The notes under the pieces are model-generated. The model saw only the letters and a list, made by a program, of their open reading frames with translations. It ran no database searches and had not been told where the DNA came from. The translations under genes and the position numbers were made by a program. A DNA stretch of 11,849 nucleotides from Actinomycetota bacterium (GTDB taxonomy: Bacteria; Actinomycetota; Thermoleophilia; Gaiellales; Gaiellaceae), in NCBI GenBank assembly GCA_013813345.1, contig JACCRW010000022.1, positions 1 through 11,849 on the forward strand. The letters run 5' to 3'. Below are positions 7,710-11,849 of this stretch, one piece after another (position 1 is the stretch's first letter; every line of letters starts with the position of its first letter).

Positions 7710-8404
7710 TCGGGAGCCCCCGGCGGCACGAGGCGGAGTGCGAGTCGACCCAGGCCCTCCTCGCGCCGGACGATCCGGAGGGCGCGATCGCCACGACCGA
7801 CCACCAGACGGCCGGCCGCGGCCGGCTCGGACGCAATTGGATCGAGGCGCCGGGCACCTCGGTCATGGTCTCCGTGCTACTGCGCCCCCCGCCGGAGCGC
7901 CGCGCTCAGGAGCTCTCGCTCGTCGCGGCGGTCGCCGTGGCGCTCGCGGTCGAGGACGCGACCGGGCTCGCAGCGCAGATCAAGTGGCCGAACGACGTCC
8001 TGCTCGCCCGCCGCAAGGTGGCGGGGATCCTCGCGGAGCTGAAGGAGGGCGCCGTGATCCTCGGGATCGGGCTGAACGTGAACCAGACGCGCGAGGAGCT
8101 GCCGCTCGACGCAAAGGTCGCGCCTGGGTCGCTGCGGACGGTCGACGGGCGCGAGCGCGACCGCGAGGAGGTGCTGACGTTGGTGCTCGGACGGCTCGAG
8201 GGCTGCTACGCGGTATGGCGCGAGGGCGGCCTCGACGCGCTCTACGACGATCTCGGCTCGCGCGACTTCCTCCGCGGCCGGCGCGTCACCGTGGACGGAG
8301 CCGCCGGTGTCGCGTCCCGAATCGAGCGGGACGGGCGGCTACGAGTCGACGGCGAGGCCGGGCCGCTCCTCGTCGAGAGCGGCGAGGTCCTCTTCGAGCG
8401 CTGA
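7706..8404 (+). CDS. birA: Biotin-[acetyl-CoA-carboxylase] ligase (monofunctional BirA, no repressor domain)
   Basis: Makes biotinyl-AMP from biotin and ATP and attaches biotin to the lysine of carboxylase carrier domains. The protein is 232 residues. The catalytic domain shows ECEST near the N-terminus, the GRGRLGRNW loop (37-45), IKWPNDV (K93-D97) and RKVAGIL (K104), the Lys expected to contact the adenylate. A small C-terminal beta domain runs from about residue 190 (RGRRVTVDG to ESGEVLFER). There is no N-terminal helix-turn-helix, so it should not act as the biotin operon repressor. Its GTG start overlaps the fdhA TGA by 4 bp (GTGA), which implies translational coupling, though biotinylation has no known role in formate oxidation. 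Its 3' end overlaps convergent mobA by 66 bp. Confidence 0.94.
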   Translation: MIGSPRRHEAECESTQALLAPDDPEGAIATTDHQTAGRGRLGRNWIEAPGTSVMVSVLLRPPPERRAQELSLVAAVAVALAVEDATGLAAQIKWPNDVLLARRKVAGILAELKEGAVILGIGLNVNQTREELPLDAKVAPGSLRTVDGRERDREEVLTLVLGRLEGCYAVWREGGLDALYDDLGSRDFLRGRRVTVDGAAGVASRIERDGRLRVDGEAGPLLVESGEVLFER

Positions 8405-8899
8405 CAGCTCGTCGGGCGTGTTCGCGTTTGCGAGCAGCCGCTCATCGACTTCGAGCACGTTCGCGTTGACGCCGCGGAGCGAGAGCTCGCCCGCGGCGAG
8501 CCGGCGCTCGAGCTCGGGCAGGTCGGCCTTCGAGTAGGCGCCCGGCAGCGGCCCGGTCTGCGGAACGGCCCGAGCCTCGGCGAGCGCCCGCAGCAGCTCA
8601 GGCGTGACGAGCGGGCAGTCGACCGGCAGAAAGACCACCGTCTCGTGCTCTGCCTCACGCAGGCCGGCGATCATCCCCACGATCGGCGCGCGCAGCTCCG
8701 AGCCGTCGCCGAGCACGGGAAGCGGGAGCGCGAGCTCGCCTGCCTTCCCCACCGCGAGCCGCTCCTCGCACGCCTCGCCGAGCACCCCCCACGCCCGCTC
8801 GGCGAGCGTCTCGCCCCGAAACCGCGCGAGCGCCTTCGGCGAGCCGAACCGCGTCGACGCCCCGCCGACGAGCAACACCCCCGAGAGCTCGAGGCTCAA
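8339..8899 (-). CDS. mobA: Molybdenum cofactor guanylyltransferase
   Basis: Adds GMP from GTP to molybdopterin to form MGD; formate dehydrogenases carry bis-MGD, so this enzyme serves the neighbouring FdhA. The protein is 186 residues, close to E. coli MobA (about 194). The nucleotide-binding start GVLLVGGASTRFGSPKAL holds the conserved Lys (K22), API-VGMIAGL follows, VFLPVDCPLVT carries the metal-binding Asp (D94), and the end shows NANTPDEL, the usual MobA C-terminal motif. I chose TTG at 8899: AAGG lies 6 nt upstream and the first beta strand starts six residues in. An upstream TTG at 8926 would put the inverted repeat inside the gene and encode unconserved residues. The last 22 codons are antisense to the birA 3' end. 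Confidence 0.9.
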   Translation of the reverse strand: MSLELSGVLLVGGASTRFGSPKALARFRGETLAERAWGVLGEACEERLAVGKAGELALPLPVLGDGSELRAPIVGMIAGLREAEHETVVFLPVDCPLVTPELLRALAEARAVPQTGPLPGAYSKADLPELERRLAAGELSLRGVNANVLEVDERLLANANTPDELSALEEDLAALDEERPGLAVDS

Positions 8900-8906
8900 G
8901 AGACGC

Positions 8907-8927
8907 CTTGTGTTGGAACAACACAAG
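8907..8927. repeat. Perfect 21-bp palindrome just upstream of mobA
   Basis: CTTGTGTTG at 8907-8915 and CAACACAAG at 8919-8927 are 9-bp perfect inverted arms around a 3-nt centre (GAA). The arms are AT-rich against a background of about 70% GC. The palindrome ends 7 bp upstream of the chosen mobA TTG and overlaps its ribosome-binding sequence. It could be an operator or an RNA hairpin covering the mobA start. It is one of two copies of TTGTGTT-N5-AACACAA. Confidence 0.8.
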
Positions 8928-8943
8928 CTCCCCGGCCCTCGTT

Positions 8944-8981
8944 GCGCGACCGTGCCGACAAGGCGTTCCGAGCGGTCGCGC
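8944..8981. repeat. Inner GC-rich inverted pair between the two palindromes
   Basis: GCGCGACCG at 8944-8952 and CGGTCGCGC at 8973-8981 are a perfect 9-bp inverted pair with a 20-nt loop. They lie between the TTGTGTT palindromes, so the whole of 8897-9019 reads as two diverging arms, each running CGGTCGCGC, then GAGCTTGTGTT, then AACACAA(A)GGCG outward. The loop holds another ACAAGGCGT (8958-8966), which also occurs on the minus strand at 8911-8903. Confidence 0.75.
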
Positions 8982-8982
8982 C

Positions 8983-9019
8983 GAAGAGCTTGTGTTTCAG
9001 AAACACAAAGGCGCTCTTC
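8983..9019. repeat. Second palindrome with extended stem at the fdhD 3' end
   Basis: TTGTGTTT (8990-8997) and AAACACAA (9001-9008) are perfect inverted arms around CAG. They are extended by GAAGAGC (8983-8989) and GCTCTTC (9013-9019) across a 4-nt bulge. The outer right arm overlaps the fdhD stop (9018-9020). Read on the minus strand it is a long hairpin right after fdhD and could terminate its transcript, but no T-run follows. The same core as the palindrome at 8907-8927 argues for a shared regulator site or repeat family. Confidence 0.75.
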
Positions 9020-9794
9020 ACGCCTCGATCCGCTCGGGGCAGGTGTAGACGTTCAGCGAAGCGCCGCGGACGAAGCCGCACAGCGTCACGCCGCGGTCGG
9101 CTGCGAGTTCCACGGCCAGCGACGAAGGGGCGCCGACGGCGACGAGCAGCGGACAGCCCGCCACCGCCGCCTTCTGGACGAGCTCGAACGAGAGCCGACC
9201 GCTAACGCAGAGGATCGCGTCGCGCAGTGGCAGCAGGCCCGCGCCGAACGCCCAGCCGATCACCTTGTCGAGCGCGTTGTGGCGGCCCACGTCCTCGCGC
9301 AGGCAGACAAGCTTGCCCGCCGCCGAGAAGAGCCCGGTCGCGTGCAGGCCACCGGTCGCTTCAAAGCCAGCCTGGGCCTCGCGCAGTCGCTCCGGCAGCG
9401 AGAGCACGAGGGTCGCGCTCACGCACAGCTCGCTCTCGACAGGCGGCGCCTCGACCGCGACCGCCTCGAGCGCGCCCTTCCCGCAGACGCCGCAGGACGA
9501 GCTCGTGTAGAAGCTGCGCGCGAGGCGCTCCGGGTCGAAGCCGGGCGCGTCGACTTCCACAGTGTTCGCGGCGAGGTCGTCTGGGAGCCGCGCCCCCGCT
9601 GGCCGCAGCCCCTCCGAGAGGCAGAAGCCGAGCGCGAGCTCCTCGTCGTGGCCGGGCGTGCGCATCGTCACAGCCACCGGCCGGCCCTCGATCCTGATCT
9701 CGAGCGGCTCCTCGACCGCGACGACATCTGCTTCCTCCCCGCCCGGAACTCGCAGCACCCGGACGCGGCTCGTCGCCAGCGGAGGCGCCCGCAC
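9018..9794 (-). CDS. fdhD: Formate dehydrogenase sulfurtransferase FdhD
   Basis: Carries sulfur from a cysteine desulfurase to the bis-MGD cofactor, supplying the sulfido ligand that formate dehydrogenase needs. The protein is 258 residues, close to the family size of about 260-280. Landmarks are EEPLEIRIEG near 28-37, TPGHDEELALGFCLSEG, the catalytic loop SSSCGVCGKG with the CxxC pair C101 and C104, LREDVGRHNALDKVIG, SGRLSFELVQKAA and the C-terminal GFVRGASLNVYTCPERI. The GTG start at 9794 shares one base with the upstream protease stop (TAGTG), indicating coupling. It is co-directional with mobA, 118 bp upstream of it, and both serve the FdhA encoded on the opposite strand. Confidence 0.95.
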   Translation of the reverse strand: MRAPPLATSRVRVLRVPGGEEADVVAVEEPLEIRIEGRPVAVTMRTPGHDEELALGFCLSEGLRPAGARLPDDLAANTVEVDAPGFDPERLARSFYTSSSCGVCGKGALEAVAVEAPPVESELCVSATLVLSLPERLREAQAGFEATGGLHATGLFSAAGKLVCLREDVGRHNALDKVIGWAFGAGLLPLRDAILCVSGRLSFELVQKAAVAGCPLLVAVGAPSSLAVELAADRGVTLCGFVRGASLNVYTCPERIEA

Positions 9795-10867
9795 TAGCGT
9801 GGGCGCCGCGTCACGGTCAGCTCGACGAGCCGCGGGCCCGCCGTGTCGATCAGCTCGAGCTCGATGCGGTCGCCGGGATCGAGCCGCGCCACCGCCGCCG
9901 TCAGCTCGCGCGCGGAGCCGATCGGCCGGCCCTCGAGCGCCACGATCACGTCGCCCGGCAGGACCTCGGCGCGCGCGGCGGGGCCACCGTCGTAGACCTC
10001 CGTGATGCGGACGCCGCGCGTCGCGGGGTCGAGCCCGAGCGCGACTGCCGCTGCATCCGACTCGACCGAGGCGATCGAGATCCCGAGCCAGGCGCGCGTG
10101 GCCTCGGGCTCGCTGCGGATCTCGTCGATGATGGGTAGAGCCGCGTCGATCTCGATCGCGAAGCCGATGTTCTCCGCCGCGCCCGCGCGCGCCGCCGCAG
10201 TGTTGATCCCGACCAGCCGCCCGGCGCGGTCTACGAGCGCGCCGCCGGAGTTGCCGGGGTTGATCGCGGCGTCGGTCTGCAGGAGCCCCTCGAGCCGAGC
10301 ACCGTCGCCGGGCTCGATCGTCCGATTGAGGCCGGAGACGATCCCGCTCGTCACCGTCGGCCCGCCGAGCCCGAGCGGAAAGCCGACGGCGATCACGTCG
10401 TCGCCGAGCCGCAGCGAGGACGAGCGTGCAATCCGGATCGGGATGAGGTCGCGGGCGGAGACGCGGAGCACGGCCAGGTCTCGCTCGGGTGCCGTCCCGA
10501 TCACGGTTCCACGCAGGGGCCGGGTGTGGCGGCCGTCGTTGAAGGCGACGGTGATCTCGCTCGCGCCGTCGACAACGTGGTTGTTCGTGACGATGATCCC
10601 GGCCCTGTCGACGACGACGCCCGACCCCTCGCCGTTGCCGCCGCCGACGACGGTCGTCCGGACGTTCACGACTGACGGCAGCACATCGGCGACTGCGTCT
10701 GCGATCGAGCCGTCGCTCGAAGCGGCCGGCGCCCCGCCGGCAGGCTCTGTCGTCGTTGCGGCGGGCACGGTCGCGGTCGTCGTCGCAACCGCCGTGGGCG
10801 AGTCGTCGCCGCCACTGCAACCCGCCACGAGGAGAGCGGCGAGCAGGAGCGGCACGCGAGACCTCAC
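9794..10867 (-). CDS. htrA: HtrA/DegP-like trypsin-fold serine protease with PDZ domain, predicted lipoprotein
   Basis: Envelope protease of 357 residues. The N-terminus is a lipoprotein signal peptide: RSR, a hydrophobic stretch (5-14) and the lipobox LVAGC with C17 as the predicted lipidated residue. A Thr/Ala/Pro-rich linker (about 23-50) follows, like a cell-wall spacer. The protease domain has the catalytic triad H97 (TNNHVVDG), D130 (ERDLAVL) and S207 (NPGNSGGAL). One PDZ domain covers about 265-355 (WLGISI, GGPAARAEVLPGDVIVALEG). HtrA proteins of this layout handle misfolded or stress-damaged envelope proteins; the substrate here is unknown. GTG at 10867 overlaps the upstream VWA gene stop by 4 bp (GTGA), so the two are probably coupled. 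Confidence 0.92.
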   Translation of the reverse strand: MRSRVPLLLAALLVAGCSGGDDSPTAVATTTATVPAATTTEPAGGAPAASSDGSIADAVADVLPSVVNVRTTVVGGGNGEGSGVVVDRAGIIVTNNHVVDGASEITVAFNDGRHTRPLRGTVIGTAPERDLAVLRVSARDLIPIRIARSSSLRLGDDVIAVGFPLGLGGPTVTSGIVSGLNRTIEPGDGARLEGLLQTDAAINPGNSGGALVDRAGRLVGINTAAARAGAAENIGFAIEIDAALPIIDEIRSEPEATRAWLGISIASVESDAAAVALGLDPATRGVRITEVYDGGPAARAEVLPGDVIVALEGRPIGSARELTAAVARLDPGDRIELELIDTAGPRLVELTVTRRPR

Positions 10868-11844
10868 GGCAGCCTCGGGAAGGTCAGCGCGCCCACGGCC
10901 GCCGCCGCGAGCAGCAGCACGAACCCGCCTGCCAGAAACGCGACCGTAACCTCTTGGTCCCGCTCGACCTTGCTGACGAGCGAGCCCAACCGCTCGTAGG
11001 CCTCGTTCAGGCCCGCCACGCTCTTCGCCTCGTAAGCCTTGCCGCTGGTGGTCGCAGCGATCTGCCGGAGCGTGGCGGCGTCGGGCGGGACGGGAATCAC
11101 ACGGTTGACGCCGAAGCGGTCGAGCTCGATGATCCCTTCAGGTGTTCCGAGGGCGACCGTGTACACCGGGATCTTGAACGACTTCGCCCGCTGCGCGCCT
11201 TGGAGCGGACTGAGTAACCCGACCGTCTGCGACCCGTCCGAGAGGAGCAAGATCGCCGCCGGCGCCTGCTTCTCCGCTTCGGCCCCCGGCTCGGCGGGCG
11301 TCGTCGGCGCCGCCCGAACGACCTGCACCGCGCGCGCGATCGCGTCCCCGATGTTCGTGCCACGCTGCGGGTAGAGATACGAGAGCGAGTCGATCACGAA
11401 GTCGTGGTCGTCCGTTGCCGGCGCCACAACCTCGGCCTGCTCCGAGAACGCGACGAGGCCGACCTGGAAGCGCGGCGGCAGCCGTTCGATGAACTGCCTC
11501 ACCACGTCCTGGGCCGCCTCGAGGCGAGTCGGCGCTACGTCCTTCGCCTGCATCGAGCCGGAGACGTCGACGACGAGGACGATCGTCGCCTCCTCCCGGT
11601 CCGCGAGCCGCGTCATCGACGGCCGCGCGAACCCCACGAGCAGCGTCGCGAGCGCGAGCAGGAAGAGGGCGAGCCCGGCGTGGCGGCGCCAGGAGCGGCT
11701 CGACGCGGCGACGCCCGCCAGCACGTCGAGGTTCGTGTACCGCACCGCGTAGCGCGCCGGACGGCGCTGGAGCCAGCGGTAGGCGAGCAGGATCAGCGGC
11801 AGCGCGAGCAGCGTCAGGAGCAGGAGCGGAGCGCCGAAGCTCAT
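10864..11844 (-). CDS. BatA-like von Willebrand factor A domain membrane protein
   Basis: Membrane protein of 326 residues. Two N-terminal hydrophobic helices (about 4-22 and 56-73) frame a short basic loop, as in BatA/aerotolerance-type proteins. The VWA domain (about 86-275) has a complete MIDAS metal site: DVSGS (D93, S95, S97), RGTNIGDAI supplying the Thr, and LLLSDGSQT supplying the later Asp. A C-terminal transmembrane helix (about 299-321) follows. Such proteins usually sit beside moxR and a DUF58 gene; if so these lie beyond the right edge. The ATG at 11844 is used; only 5 bp lie upstream, so neither the ribosome-binding site nor the promoter can be seen. It is probably not the first gene of its operon. 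Confidence 0.9.
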   Translation of the reverse strand: MSFGAPLLLLTLLALPLILLAYRWLQRRPARYAVRYTNLDVLAGVAASSRSWRRHAGLALFLLALATLLVGFARPSMTRLADREEATIVLVVDVSGSMQAKDVAPTRLEAAQDVVRQFIERLPPRFQVGLVAFSEQAEVVAPATDDHDFVIDSLSYLYPQRGTNIGDAIARAVQVVRAAPTTPAEPGAEAEKQAPAAILLLSDGSQTVGLLSPLQGAQRAKSFKIPVYTVALGTPEGIIELDRFGVNRVIPVPPDAATLRQIAATTSGKAYEAKSVAGLNEAYERLGSLVSKVERDQEVTVAFLAGGFVLLLAAAAVGALTFPRLP

Positions 11845-11849
11845 CGGAC

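Noticed and set aside
7707..7760. A second Sec codon at the fdhA terminal TGA
   Set aside because: Homology ends at SAVRLEVV, the birA start overlaps this TGA, and I see no SECIS-like hairpin with a G-rich loop just downstream.
8983..9019. Simple intrinsic terminator for fdhD
   Set aside because: Not fully excluded, but the stem core is AT-rich, no T-run follows, and the same core recurs near mobA, so I list it as a repeat or operator rather than a terminator.
8896..9081. Small minus-strand open frame (61 codons) across the mobA-fdhD gap
   Set aside because: It is made largely of the inverted-repeat DNA and the fdhD end, has no clear ribosome-binding site, and no family is recognised.

Overview
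The window is very GC-rich (around 70% judged by eye). It uses GTG and TTG starts freely and packs its genes with many 1-4 bp stop/start overlaps. Together with the gene content this suggests a high-GC Actinomycetota-like bacterium, possibly of the Thermoleophilia type; the lineage is an inference, not something read from a marker gene. Twelve protein genes fill the window. I see no rRNA, tRNA, CRISPR array or insertion sequence.

Left block (1-3104, minus strand): a tight run read right to left. It holds a HAD-IIA phosphatase, acpS (holo-ACP synthase), a bifunctional NAD(P)HX repair enzyme, and a PhnP-like metallo-beta-lactamase-fold hydrolase cut off by the left edge.

Central block (3103-8404, plus strand): arfB (GGQ-type ribosome rescue hydrolase), fdhB (fused NuoE+NuoF-like, NADH/FMN/Fe-S subunit), fdhA (molybdenum/tungsten formate dehydrogenase catalytic subunit) and birA (biotin-protein ligase). 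The central result is that fdhA is a selenoprotein gene. It runs from 5019 to 7709 through an in-frame TGA at 6069-6071, exactly where formate dehydrogenases carry the metal-ligating Sec/Cys. A stem-loop with a GGUC apical tetraloop (6083-6115) follows, as expected of a bacterial SECIS. A standard gene caller would break this gene into two false pieces.

Right block (8339-11844, minus strand): a BatA-like VWA membrane protein, an HtrA-like lipoprotein protease, fdhD (sulfur transfer to formate dehydrogenase) and mobA (guanylyltransferase for the bis-MGD cofactor). mobA and fdhD mature the cofactor that FdhA needs, so the window carries the NAD-linked formate dehydrogenase together with two of its dedicated assembly factors. 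The Sec machinery (selA, selB, selC, selD) must lie elsewhere.

Between mobA and fdhD (8900-9017) lies a compact inverted-repeat structure: two near-identical palindromes of form TTGTGTT-N5-AACACAA, arranged head to head, with a GC-rich inverted pair between them. It may be an operator pair or a REPIN/MITE-like dispersed element. It is the main non-coding feature of the window.
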